Shown here in pieces: positions 1 through 8,600 of a stretch of DNA of 22,525 nucleotides. Both the position numbers and the translations under genes were made by a program. Numbering within the stretch: position 1 is the first letter of the stretch; every line of letters begins with the position of its first letter. Source of the stretch: CAYSLA01 sp964431685 (lineage in GTDB: Bacteria > Armatimonadota > UBA5829); the NCBI GenBank assembly GCA_964431685.1, contig CAYSLA010000046.1:1-22525 (forward strand), in the 5' to 3' direction. A model generated the notes under the pieces. The model was given only the letters and a program-made list of their open reading frames with translations. It did no database searches and was not told the origin of the DNA.

Positions 1-420
1 TCATTCGCTGACATTGATTTCATATGAGCCTCTTGCAGAATGGCGCGTGAATAAGAACTTCAGGCGCCTGTGCAGAGGGTATCACATTCTGCGCGGACGT
101 GTCCAGTGTTCGCATGAGTTCGGCCGCACTTCAAATCTACAGAACCGCGCTACAATCTTGGCGGCGTTCGTGATGTTTTGAGTTCGTCTGCTTAGCACAG
201 TCGACCCGCGATGAGCCAGCGCCCCGATCCCAAGTCTCTTCCAATCTGTGTTGGGCCCTTTGCGTCTGCCTTGGCCGTGTTACCTGCATGCACTTTCCAA
301 TCCGCTGCCGATGTAGTAACCGTCTATCTTGAACGTAGATGCACGGAGCCCAGAAGAGGAGGACCACAACATTCCCATCCCAAATCAACCACTTGCAGGT
401 GAGTGTGTTGTGGCGCGCAG
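1..420. other. Left-edge region with no gene I can support
   Basis: Both strands contain only short open frames with no recognisable protein, ribosome site or family motif. One forward frame is open from the left edge to a TGA at 25-27 and could be the last eight codons of an upstream gene. Another is open from base 2 to a TGA at 176-178 but its translation resembles nothing I know. The DNA immediately downstream carries the promoter and operator-like sites of the first gene, so this stretch is probably intergenic. Confidence 0.5.
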
Positions 421-429
421 CAAGACTTT

Positions 430-445
430 GCGCAATATGCTGCGG
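430..445. promoter_or_regulatory. Operator-like palindrome, distal copy
   Basis: GCGCAATATGCTGCGG matches the proximal site CCGCAATATGTTGCGG at 589-604 in 14 of 16 positions. It lies upstream of the candidate -35 box, and the centres of the two sites are 159 bp apart, about 15 helical turns. That geometry would suit repression by looping. The binding protein is unknown. The motif lacks the central CG common in LacI-family operators. Confidence 0.4.
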
Positions 446-520
446 TCGTATCTTCGAGCCCAAGCCAGAGCGCCATCAAGTGCTTTACCAGAAAAAAATG
501 AAAAAAAATCGCAAAAGCAC

Positions 521-549
521 TTGACAATGCGCAGTTTTTGGGGCACAAT
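521..549 (+). promoter_or_regulatory. Candidate sigma-70 type promoter for the first secreted-protein gene
   Basis: A perfect -35 hexamer TTGACA (521-526) is followed after 17 bp by CACAAT (544-549), which matches four of six bases of the -10 consensus including the final AAT. Transcription would start near 556, just before a cluster of palindromes and about 95 bases ahead of the ATG at 650. No experimental support. Confidence 0.5.
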
Positions 550-566
550 GAGTAATAGCAGGACAG

Positions 567-580
567 TGCGGAATACCGCA
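567..580. promoter_or_regulatory. Operator-like inverted repeat just downstream of the candidate start point
   Basis: TGCGG-AATA-CCGCA is a perfect 5-bp inverted repeat with a 4-bp centre. Its right arm begins another partial copy of the 16-bp motif (576-591, about 12 of 16 positions). It sits between the candidate transcription start and the gene, a typical place for a repressor site. Confidence 0.4.
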
Positions 581-588
581 ATACTGTG

Positions 589-604
589 CCGCAATATGTT
601 GCGG
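589..604. promoter_or_regulatory. Operator-like palindrome, proximal copy
   Basis: CCGCAA-TATG-TTGCGG is a perfect 6-bp inverted repeat around a 4-bp centre. It lies 46 bp before the ATG at 650 and is the best copy of the motif also seen at 430-445. It is probably a transcription-factor site acting on the 650-2899 gene. The regulator cannot be named from the sequence. Confidence 0.45.
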
Positions 605-649
605 TGCGCGGTCGAAGCACCCAAACGGTTGGGAATGAGGAGGAAACAC

Positions 650-2899
650 ATGTTGAGACGTTCGATTGTGCTTTTGCTGATTGTCGCAGGTTTGGCGACA
701 TCGGGCTGGGCGGCGCTGCCGGAGGTGAGCATCACCGGTGTCCCCGGTGGAGCTCACTGGCTGTGGGTTGAGGCTGAGGACACTACGTCGAAGCCGTCAA
801 GCGCCTGGCCGGCGGAACGGTCTGGCCTATCGGGACGCCCTGTTGTTGGTCTGTATAGTTCGTTGTATGTAAACGGTCTGGCGAACTGGGCTGAATGGTC
901 AGTGGCTGTCCCAGCCGCTATGTCCGCACCCCGTTACTACACTAGGTACTTTGCGGGAAGGAGCGAGACTGTGGGCATGGACGGCGGGGCGGCAGTGGCA
1001 ATCCCGCAGGACGGTGCGACTGGATGGGGCAAGGCGGAACTAGCTTCGGCGATCACCGCAGGGAGTCACACATTCAGACAAGTCTGGGCAGCCGCTTCAG
1101 CCTTCTATTACGATGGCTGGCTCCTTTATGACGGGGATATCGCGACGTATCCGACAGTTTCAGGCGGCTGGCTGAACCCTGCTGGTATGGTAGCCGCCAA
1201 TTACCCGACTATAGCCGCCGGGCCGGTAACGCCCAGTTTTGCGGTTACAGGGATCGAAGACGGCGGCGTGAACTACTACTACAGCAAGGACGGTGGAGGC
1301 GCGCAGGCTTACACTCAAGGGACTGCGTTTGAGGTGCCTGGTACATACAGGGTATGGGCTGCCGCGTATAGCTCAACACAGACAGTTAGTGGAACGGTCT
1401 ATCCACGAGGCAGAACACTGGCTGGTGTTGACTTCAAGATTCTCGGTATGGTGCCTAAAGTAAGAATTGACGTTAGCGGCCTGGATGGCGCTTCCCACTG
1501 GCTGTGGGTCGAGGGAGAGGATGCTGTTGTCAATACGGGTGGACCGTCTCGAAGATATGACAACACCTACTCAGGCCAGAAAACAGGACCACCCTACACT
1601 AACAACTACCTGGCCCAGAGCTATAGCGGAGGAAGCCCTCCCACAGCTACTTGGAGTCTGCGGATTCCAGCACAGATGACCAACAACGCTAAGTTGCTGG
1701 TGAAATGCGGGACATCGGTGGTCGGCGGGTCGAGCGTAGAGGTTTCCTTTGATGACGTAGCGGTGGGCTCATTCTCGGTACCTGTTACCACCTACGCTTA
1801 TCCTTATGAATGGGCTTTGTTTGACCTGTCCGGCGCCATACTACCGCCCGGCTTCAGCCTGACAGCCGGCGACCATACGCTGCAGTTCACGATGCCTGCA
1901 GTCCCCAACGGCCACGGCTGGGACGGCCTCCTGCTTTACGATGGAGACTTGGGTATCGCCGGACACCCGAACGCAGAGCGTACTTTCCATGGCAATGGTT
2001 CTGTTTGGATGGGCGGAAGTATGGTGCCAAACAGCTATCCAGTGCTAACCGCGACTTCTGTCACGCCGGTGTTCACTGTGGCGGGAACTGAACTGGGCGG
2101 CGCTTCCTATTGGATCAGCAAGAACGGTGGAACGGCCGCTCCATTTAATCCTGGCACTGCTCTTGTTATGTCAGGCAACTACTCCGTGTTCGCTGTTGCC
2201 TGGGAAACGGTGTTCACCGAAGATCCGATTAACCCCATGCCTCAGCGGCGGATAGTGGCCGGTGCCAACTTTGAACTTCGAGGCATTACCCCAACGACTG
2301 TTGAGGATGCCAAACTCGGTCCTGATGGCAGCGATGTCGCAATCAGCGGGGCGGTGGTTTCCGCAGTGTTCGAGGACTACTTGTATGTCCAGGATGGCGT
2401 CACCGGAATCCGGGTGGAGTATCCCGGTCACAACGTGACTGTGCCGAGCCGAGTAGACATAACCGGTAAGGTCCAGACCAATGAGAACATGGAGCGCTAT
2501 ATTGCCGCGACACTGGTCGTGCGGTCTGGGGCAAGTCAGGGAACGGTCGATCCGCTCGCAATTCCGAACGGAGCCGTTGGCGGTGGCGATTACCATTACA
2601 GCGACTTTCCACTTCAAGTCGGGCAGAAGGGGATGACTAACGGGACCGGCCTGAACAACGTCGGTCTGCTGATCAGAACTTCGGGCCGCCTGGCCGCTCG
2701 CATCAGTGACACGAGGTTTGCGATGACCGACGGATATGGTGCGGATCTGATAGTGGACAATCCGATCGGGGCAATGACGATACCTTCAGAAGGCAATCCC
2801 TATATGGTGGTTACCGGTGTCGTCTCTTGTGAGCTCAACGGCGGAGGGAATCTGGTACCAGTGGTAATCGCGACTGGGGGTGATGTTCTATCAGAATAA
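650..2899 (+). CDS. Secreted protein with two carbohydrate-binding-like modules and an OB-like tail
   Basis: The 749-residue protein starts at the ATG at 650, six bases after a GAGGAGG ribosome site (637-643); the frame is open further upstream but that part looks non-coding. Residues 1-22 form a signal peptide. Module A (about 27-262) and a diverged second copy, module B (about 267-547), share HWLWVE(A/G)ED near the start and GW(D)-LLYDGD about 110-150 residues later. This resembles the CBM6/CBM35 galactose-binding fold followed by a small beta-sandwich. Residues about 549-749 form an OB-like repeat also found at the N-terminus of the protein at 5658. Module A is identical to that of the next gene, but there is no PEP-CTERM tail, so the product should be released rather than anchored. 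Probable role is binding extracellular polysaccharide. No catalytic motif is visible; the CBM assignment is inference. Confidence 0.75.
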   Translation: MLRRSIVLLLIVAGLATSGWAALPEVSITGVPGGAHWLWVEAEDTTSKPSSAWPAERSGLSGRPVVGLYSSLYVNGLANWAEWSVAVPAAMSAPRYYTRYFAGRSETVGMDGGAAVAIPQDGATGWGKAELASAITAGSHTFRQVWAAASAFYYDGWLLYDGDIATYPTVSGGWLNPAGMVAANYPTIAAGPVTPSFAVTGIEDGGVNYYYSKDGGGAQAYTQGTAFEVPGTYRVWAAAYSSTQTVSGTVYPRGRTLAGVDFKILGMVPKVRIDVSGLDGASHWLWVEGEDAVVNTGGPSRRYDNTYSGQKTGPPYTNNYLAQSYSGGSPPTATWSLRIPAQMTNNAKLLVKCGTSVVGGSSVEVSFDDVAVGSFSVPVTTYAYPYEWALFDLSGAILPPGFSLTAGDHTLQFTMPAVPNGHGWDGLLLYDGDLGIAGHPNAERTFHGNGSVWMGGSMVPNSYPVLTATSVTPVFTVAGTELGGASYWISKNGGTAAPFNPGTALVMSGNYSVFAVAWETVFTEDPINPMPQRRIVAGANFELRGITPTTVEDAKLGPDGSDVAISGAVVSAVFEDYLYVQDGVTGIRVEYPGHNVTVPSRVDITGKVQTNENMERYIAATLVVRSGASQGTVDPLAIPNGAVGGGDYHYSDFPLQVGQKGMTNGTGLNNVGLLIRTSGRLAARISDTRFAMTDGYGADLIVDNPIGAMTIPSEGNPYMVVTGVVSCELNGGGNLVPVVIATGGDVLSE
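727..1434 (+). repeat. Direct repeat copy 1 (708 bp, apparently identical to 3073-3780)
   Basis: By line-by-line reading this segment is identical, including synonymous positions, to 3073-3780. The offset is 2346 bp. Identity ends abruptly on both sides: the adjacent signal-peptide regions are only similar, and the 3' flanks diverge at once into module B here and a PEP-CTERM tail in the other gene. Confidence 0.9.
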
Positions 2900-2915
2900 G
2901 TCCAGAAGAGCGGTA

Positions 2916-2939
2916 GCGGGAGGCGTGCTTGCCTCCCGC
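2916..2939 (+). terminator. Intergenic hairpin (attenuator-like)
   Basis: GCGGGAGGC (2916-2924) and GCCTCCCGC (2931-2939) form a perfect 9-bp stem around the loop GTGCTT, 16 bases after the stop at 2899. No T-run follows, so complete intrinsic termination is doubtful. It may stabilise the upstream mRNA end or reduce expression of the next gene. Confidence 0.5.
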
Positions 2940-2980
2940 GCAGACTATGGTGCAAGAAACAGAAAAGGAAGGAAAACAAG

Positions 2981-3874
2981 ATGATGGTGCAAAGAGTACA
3001 TTTGGTTGGTGCGGCAATGCTACTGATTGTCGCGGTTCTGACGACATCGGCCTATTCGGCTTTGCCGAATGCGAGCATCACCGGTGTCCCCGGTGGAGCT
3101 CACTGGCTGTGGGTTGAGGCTGAGGACACTACGTCGAAGCCGTCAAGCGCCTGGCCGGCGGAACGGTCTGGCCTATCGGGACGCCCTGTTGTTGGTCTGT
3201 ATAGTTCGTTGTATGTAAACGGTCTGGCGAACTGGGCTGAATGGTCAGTGGCTGTCCCAGCCGCTATGTCCGCACCCCGTTACTACACTAGGTACTTTGC
3301 GGGAAGGAGCGAGACTGTGGGCATGGACGGCGGGGCGGCAGTGGCAATCCCGCAGGACGGTGCGACTGGATGGGGCAAGGCGGAACTAGCTTCGGCGATC
3401 ACCGCAGGGAGTCACACATTCAGACAAGTCTGGGCAGCCGCTTCAGCCTTCTATTACGATGGCTGGCTCCTTTATGACGGGGATATCGCGACGTATCCGA
3501 CAGTTTCAGGCGGCTGGCTGAACCCTGCTGGTATGGTAGCCGCCAATTACCCGACTATAGCCGCCGGGCCGGTAACGCCCAGTTTTGCGGTTACAGGGAT
3601 CGAAGACGGCGGCGTGAACTACTACTACAGCAAGGACGGTGGAGGCGCGCAGGCTTACACTCAAGGGACTGCGTTTGAGGTGCCTGGTACATACAGGGTA
3701 TGGGCTGCCGCGTATAGCTCAACACAGACAGTTAGTGGAACGGTCTATCCACGAGGCAGAACACTGGCTGGTGTTGACTTTACGCTGACTGTTGTGCCTG
3801 AGCCGGGATCGCTGCTTGCGTTAGCCTGCGGGCTAGCTGGTATGGCAGGATTCGTGAGATACAAAAAGAACTAG
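2981..3874 (+). CDS. Secreted PEP-CTERM protein with a carbohydrate-binding-like module
   Basis: The 297-residue protein starts at ATG 2981 (a second ATG follows directly), eight bases after AAGGAAGG (2965-2972). Residues 1-26 are a signal peptide ending near AYSA. Residues about 32-267 are module A, the same 236 residues as in the preceding protein. The C-terminus (272-297) is a textbook PEP-CTERM signal: VPEP, a hydrophobic helix (LLALACGLAGMAGFV) and a basic tail (RYKKN). In this family an exosortase recognises the tail and moves the protein to the cell surface or envelope. The gene sits between two hairpins, after a paralogous gene and before a prepilin-like gene, suggesting an envelope-display function. 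No exosortase gene is present in the window. Confidence 0.85.
   Translation: MMVQRVHLVGAAMLLIVAVLTTSAYSALPNASITGVPGGAHWLWVEAEDTTSKPSSAWPAERSGLSGRPVVGLYSSLYVNGLANWAEWSVAVPAAMSAPRYYTRYFAGRSETVGMDGGAAVAIPQDGATGWGKAELASAITAGSHTFRQVWAAASAFYYDGWLLYDGDIATYPTVSGGWLNPAGMVAANYPTIAAGPVTPSFAVTGIEDGGVNYYYSKDGGGAQAYTQGTAFEVPGTYRVWAAAYSSTQTVSGTVYPRGRTLAGVDFTLTVVPEPGSLLALACGLAGMAGFVRYKKN
3073..3780 (+). repeat. Direct repeat copy 2 (708 bp, apparently identical to 727-1434)
   Basis: Second copy of the module-A coding segment, in the same orientation and reading phase. The signal-peptide coding DNA just upstream is only partly conserved between the two genes, so the perfect match looks like recent gene conversion, duplication or an assembly effect. 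Confidence 0.9.
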
Positions 3875-3880
3875 CTGGGC

Positions 3881-3911
3881 GCCGGGCGCGGCCAGGATGG
3901 CCGCGCCCGGC
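3881..3911 (+). terminator. Strong intrinsic-terminator-like hairpin
   Basis: GCCGGGCGCGGCC (3881-3893) pairs perfectly with GGCCGCGCCCGGC (3899-3911) around a 5-base loop, followed by TTT. The 13-bp, almost all-GC stem lies 6 bases after the stop of the PEP-CTERM gene. The T-run is short, so termination may be partial and some read-through into the prepilin-like gene is possible. Confidence 0.65.
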
Positions 3912-3933
3912 TTTCACAAAGTGAGGAGTTACG

Positions 3934-4569
3934 ATGAAGGGCAAGGGTTTCACGCTAATTGAACTGCTGGTGGTCATCGCGATTATTGCCATATTGGCAG
4001 CAGTATTGTTTCCTGTTTTTGCTTCTGCCAGGAAGAAGGCCCATCAGACCGCGTGTCTGAGCAACTGTAAGCAGATAGGAACAGCTCTAGTGATGTATTC
4101 GACCGACTACGAAGACGTACTACCAGATAACGGATACGCATCCTATGGTGTTTACCAGACTCCAGAGCGGTGGTTCTCAAACCAGCTAATGCCCTATGTG
4201 AAGAATGCGAAGGTATGGGACTGTCCAGTTCTTCAAGTGCATGGGTCGATGTTTCACAGTAGAGCGGGCCGCGACTACGGCATGGCGGCGCCGTTCTGCG
4301 GCGCCAGATGCGACAGTTTTCAGTCGCTGTCGGAGACGCCGATGATATCGGAGTCGTGGATGATCGGGTTCTACAGCGATAGCCGCAGGGAGTCGTCGCC
4401 ATCCAGCTTCGCCAGTTGGGGAGTGCACCGAGTCCACATTCGCGGCGCAAACTTCATCTTTGGTGATGGTCATGCCAAATGGTCGAACTACAGGATCGAT
4501 GAATCAGGTCCGAAAGGTGAGTACAGGCTAGTTCCCGGGAACTTCTCAGCGAACATAGTAGTACAATAG
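3934..4569 (+). CDS. Type IV prepilin-like protein with H-X9-DG C-terminal motif (DUF1559-like)
   Basis: The 211-residue protein starts at ATG 3934, five bases after GAGGAG (3923-3928). It opens with a class III prepilin signal: MKGKG then FTLIELLVVIAIIAILAAVL. A prepilin peptidase would cut after Gly5 and methylate Phe6; Glu10 is the conserved E5 of the mature pilin. The following FPVFASARKKAHQTACLSN segment and the C-terminal motif (His168, nine residues, Asp178-Gly179) mark the 'prepilin-type processing-associated H-X9-DG' group, which is greatly expanded in Planctomycetota, Verrucomicrobiota and Armatimonadota. These are pseudopilins of unknown specific function, often found beside sugar-use genes, as here. 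Family assignment is firm, role unknown. Confidence 0.9.
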   Translation: MKGKGFTLIELLVVIAIIAILAAVLFPVFASARKKAHQTACLSNCKQIGTALVMYSTDYEDVLPDNGYASYGVYQTPERWFSNQLMPYVKNAKVWDCPVLQVHGSMFHSRAGRDYGMAAPFCGARCDSFQSLSETPMISESWMIGFYSDSRRESSPSSFASWGVHRVHIRGANFIFGDGHAKWSNYRIDESGPKGEYRLVPGNFSANIVVQ

Positions 4570-4597
4570 TGCTCTGATTCCCGAACGCAAATTGCAC

Positions 4598-4603
4598 AGG
4601 AGG
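4598..4603 (+). promoter_or_regulatory. Ribosome binding site fixing a TTG start
   Basis: AGGAGG lies seven bases before the TTG at 4611. The LacI-type helix-turn-helix begins at once after this codon (ITVTEIA) and there is no in-frame ATG near enough, so TTG is the likely initiation codon. A weak start codon would keep repressor levels low. Confidence 0.7.
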
Positions 4604-4610
4604 TTCCTAA

Positions 4611-5630
4611 TTGATTACCGTTACAGAGATTGCGGCAAAGGCGAGAGTACACACGGCGACCGCGTCCAGAGCCCTGAATGGAAAGGGAGACGTCGCTCCG
4701 GCAACTAGAGCTCGTATTCTCAAGATTGCAAGTGACATGGGTTACCATCCGGAGAAGCTTTGCCGGATTGGCGGGCTGAGAGATTCCACTGTGGGCATAG
4801 CGCTGCACCCGCTGAACAACCCAACAGCCACGGGTCAATTCTACTATGCGGTACTTGATGCGATTCAAGAAGAGCTTGCGGGCTATGGATCCGACATGGT
4901 TGTACTGGACGTCAAGAGTGACGAGAGCATAGAGGGAATCGTACGCAGGTGCAACGATGGCGTGATGCGAGGTGTGATAGTTGTCGGATGGGTCGCAGAC
5001 CCGGTGCTCGAGCGTCTTGCACTTGAGAGAATACCGATGGTGGTGGTGAACCACTCCGTTCCCAACTCAAAGATAGACTTCGTTACCATAGACAACATTA
5101 ATGGTGCAAGGAAGTCTGTCCATCACCTCATTGGACTGGGACATAGAAGGATCGCGTTTGTGACTGGTGGCTTCGAGGGTTCCACGAGTCTTGCAGACAG
5201 GCTGGCCGGATACAGGTTGGCGCTAATGGAAAACGGCATGGGGCCAGACAGCGAGATCGTCTTGAAGGTACCAACGCTCGAAATGCGCCACGGTCAGACG
5301 GCGGCGCGACAGGTACTGGAATGTCCCCAACGTCCGACTGCTATAGTGGTTGCTGCTGATCAGATCGCCATCGGAATGATGGGGGTTCTATCGAGGTCTG
5401 GTATTCGGATTCCGGAAGACCTATCGGTGATCGGGTTCGACGACATCGAATGGGCCGCCTATTCCGATCCTCCACTTACCACGGTTCGTTGCGACAGAAA
5501 GAAGATTGCAGAACTCACTGCTCATCGCCTTCTCAGCCGTCTGAACTCAGAGAGGGCCATCTCGGCTTGGTGCGTGGTCGACACCGAGCTTGTCATCCGC
5601 GACAGCACGGCCCCATGCCCAAACGGCTAG
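4611..5630 (+). CDS. LacI/GalR-family transcriptional regulator
   Basis: The 339-residue protein starts with TTG. Residues 2-24 form the LacI helix-turn-helix (TVTEIAAKA-RVHTATASRALNG), followed by the helix ending DMGYHPEK. Residues about 65-335 are the periplasmic-binding-protein-like sugar sensor, with the family hallmarks near the C-terminus (AIVVAADQIAIGMM, IPEDLSVIGFDDIEWA). Such proteins repress or activate sugar-use genes according to a bound sugar or sugar phosphate. It stands at the head of the tightly spaced run ending at 17415 and 27 bases before a secreted glycosidase-like gene, so it very probably controls this cluster. If the cluster does degrade sulfoquinovose, the effector could be that sugar or sulfofructose; this is inference. 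The palindromes at 430-604 are not clearly LacI-type, so its operators are not assigned. Confidence 0.92.
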   Translation: MITVTEIAAKARVHTATASRALNGKGDVAPATRARILKIASDMGYHPEKLCRIGGLRDSTVGIALHPLNNPTATGQFYYAVLDAIQEELAGYGSDMVVLDVKSDESIEGIVRRCNDGVMRGVIVVGWVADPVLERLALERIPMVVVNHSVPNSKIDFVTIDNINGARKSVHHLIGLGHRRIAFVTGGFEGSTSLADRLAGYRLALMENGMGPDSEIVLKVPTLEMRHGQTAARQVLECPQRPTAIVVAADQIAIGMMGVLSRSGIRIPEDLSVIGFDDIEWAAYSDPPLTTVRCDRKKIAELTAHRLLSRLNSERAISAWCVVDTELVIRDSTAPCPNG

Positions 5631-5657
5631 ATTCTGGTCCGGAAGAGGAGATGCGGA

Positions 5658-8600
5658 ATGCTAACGAGAACTCTGCTGCACGTTGCTGCAATCAAGGCCG
5701 TTGTCGCTGGGCTGGCCATCCACGCGTTTTGTGCGCCCTATACGTTGGAGACAAATCCCAAGCTAGTCGAAGATGGAACTCACGTTTCGATAGCGGGGAT
5801 GGTGGTTACGGCCGTTGACCCGGACGGTCTTTATGTAGAGATGGCTGACAGGTCTTATGGAATTCGAGTGGACAAGTCTGGCCACGGCGTCTTGATGCCT
5901 GCGACAGTCGATGTAGATGGAACGGCCGCCACCGACGCCAATGGCGAGCGCTACATAGTTGCATCAGCAATCAGCAAAGTGGGTTTCGAGTCAATCGAGC
6001 CAGTTGGGATGACCTGCCGGTCGCTTGGAGGTGGCAGTTTCGGCTACTCGGTAGTGGAAGTCGGACCTCCCGCAGTCAAAACTGGTCAGGAAGGTGTTGG
6101 AAACGCATCCGGACTCAACAACATCGGAATTCTCGTCCGCCTATGTGGAACCCTTTCTATCACTGCTTCTGACCGGGCAAGTCTTGAAGACGGTTCCGGC
6201 GTGAGTGTGACGGTGAAAGCACCTCCGGGCGAATCATTTCCTGTTATTGAAGAATCGTACCAGCTTGCGGTAGTAACAGGTATCAGCTCGTGCGAAAGAG
6301 ACCCGGCTTCAGGCACAATCAGGCGGCTCCTGAAACTCAGGAATATGAGTGATGTTCAGTGGTTTGGTGGTGATCCAGGAGAACGAACACTGATCTTTAT
6401 GGAGCCAGATATATACCTCTCAGAAGGTGACGGCAGTACAGTGATGGTCCCGGCAAATACCGGATGGTACATACGTTTTGTCCTTATGGGCAAGGGCACA
6501 TCGACCAATCGCGTGACCGATGTTCTTGTGAACGGCGTATCGCTCAATAGTTCATTCCGGCCAAAACAGGTAACTGGGTCGGAGGTAGTGCTCTACAGCA
6601 CCCGCGTTGACGAGAATGGACTGGCATGTAATCCTCCTCAGCCTCTCTTGGATGCGGGAGACGTCGTCTGGTATCGCGTCTTACCTATGGATGGCTTGAG
6701 GGGACCCAATACGGAAATAACCATCAGGCTTCGTAACACAGCTTCCGGATCTATTGCCGTTTCGGCTGTTATGGCGGACGGTACGATTGTTAGCGGGACG
6801 GTCTCCGCGCCGTCTGTTCCGCAGCCCCGAATCGGTTTTGCTACGGTAAATGAAGCCAGGGATAGAATCTTTGCGTATGTTGTTCTGCCCTCGCAAGAGA
6901 CGGTTTCTGTTTCCAAGGTGTTTCTTGATGGAAATGAAGTCACGAGTGCATCTGAAATGCCCGCGGGATTTGTCAATTCAGGTGTATTGCCGATCGTCAT
7001 TGCTATGGGAACTCCTCTAGAGGCTGGTAGCTATCACGTATTAGAATGCGTATTGAGCGATGGTCGGGAGAGCGCGTGCACTTTCAAGGCTGCGAACGCG
7101 TTTGGCACAATGATGTGGTCATCGGCATGCAAAGCTTATCTTGCTGAAGGAGGCTACAAATCACTTTTTCTAAATGCAAATGTTGGGTTGTTAGATGGGC
7201 TCGGCAAGCGATGGAATATGAAGTTTGGTGCAATCGGCAGTATTATGCAGGTGGGCACGATAGCAAGATCAAGCAGCATTAATGGATACTCAATAGGTAT
7301 TAACGTAGTGCCTTCTTCGGACCCGAGTGGAGGTGGACTCAGAATAGAAACTGCGCGAGACAGTGTTGTGATCTCAGCATGGGCTCAGTATGTTGACGGT
7401 CCCGATGGCGGCTGGATTATGCCGGACGAACTGCATCCGGGTGATGTGCTTTCGTTAAAGTATACTAGTAATATCGGTTCGACAAAGAACTACACTGCTT
7501 ATCTCAACGATCGCCAGCTCAAGTGGTGGTCCGGAGCTGCCACGGCCAATTGCAGCGAATTCGGCTTCACCGTAGCGTTGGATCAGCCTGGTGTGATATC
7601 CGTGGCAACGCCGACTGATTGTACTATAGACAGCGTCAGCCTCGTGCCTGACGTAAGCACAGCAAGCTTTTCCACCGACTTTTCCATTCCTCCTCTGCCC
7701 CCCAGTCTCGAAGAGTCTGAAACCGGCACCTGGACCGTTCAGAACGGGGCGTGCTATCACACCAAGAAGGGTACCCGCGGCTATGATTACGGCCGGACCT
7801 ATGTGCGGACGATACGTGGTGACTACATCAACGGCGACTGGGTCTATGAGGTATCCTTCAACAGGCGCGCTCAGACCCCTGCAGACTACAAATACGTCGG
7901 ACTGGGCAACGGGACGTACAGTGCCAGCTACTATGGCCTGCCAACAGGTGTTTACTTCGCCCCTGCCACTACATCAACCGGCGCAATGAGTGTCTACAGG
8001 TATAACGGTCAGTCCGGCCAAGTTCCACAGCTTGTGGGGTCTTGCGGAAACTTCCCTGGATGGGGAACAGAACGAGTGCGGATCACCAAGGTTGGAGCGA
8101 ACGTGACTTTTCAAGTCGATTTCGATTATGCGGGCGGAGCATTCACGCCGGATGACTCGCCGGTCACTGTCGATCTCTCCGATCCGTATTTTGCGTTCCT
8201 GAATGACACGAATAGCAGGCTTTTCTTTGGCTGCGTGGAAATAGACAACAACTGGTTCGACGATTTCAGTGTGATGGCAAGTTTGAGCGCCGTGCCCTAT
8301 ACGGACAACTTCACTTCCGACTCTTTGTCCAACTACTCAAGCGAGGGGACCAGCGAGGCCGACTGGCGCATTGATACGAATTCAGGCACGTTGTACCTCG
8401 ACGACACCACGGTAGCCAGGGACTTCCTGGACGATTTGCGCTCCCACTATGTCGACGCTTGGACCGGATATGTGTCCGGCGATGTCTGGCAGGGATTGGT
8501 CACCGAATACGGCGTCAGATTCGTGCCCAGGGCAGAAGGAACTGCGGAGTCTGCAACGAGCATCGCTAACCCGAACTCATACTCCCACTCGTACTACCTC

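Noticed and set aside
2..178. Forward frame open from the left edge, possibly a transposase or other gene end
   Set aside because: Translation resembles nothing I can identify and the stretch is short enough to be chance.
589..604. Assigning the palindromes to the LacI-family regulator at 4611
   Set aside because: LacI-family operators usually have a central CG with TG/CA arms; this motif has a TATG centre. No copy was seen close to the regulator gene itself.
329..649. Upstream extension of the first gene's reading frame by 107 codons
   Set aside because: It contains no recognisable protein, runs through the promoter and palindromes, and the signal peptide starts at 650 after a perfect ribosome site.
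137..735. Minus-strand open frames in the left region
   Set aside because: They overlap each other and the candidate regulatory region, have no ribosome sites and their translations show no family motifs.
5751..5757. Lipoprotein reading of the 5658 protein signal peptide (Cys25)
   Set aside because: The residues before the cysteine (HAF) do not fit a lipobox; standard cleavage after AFCA is more likely.
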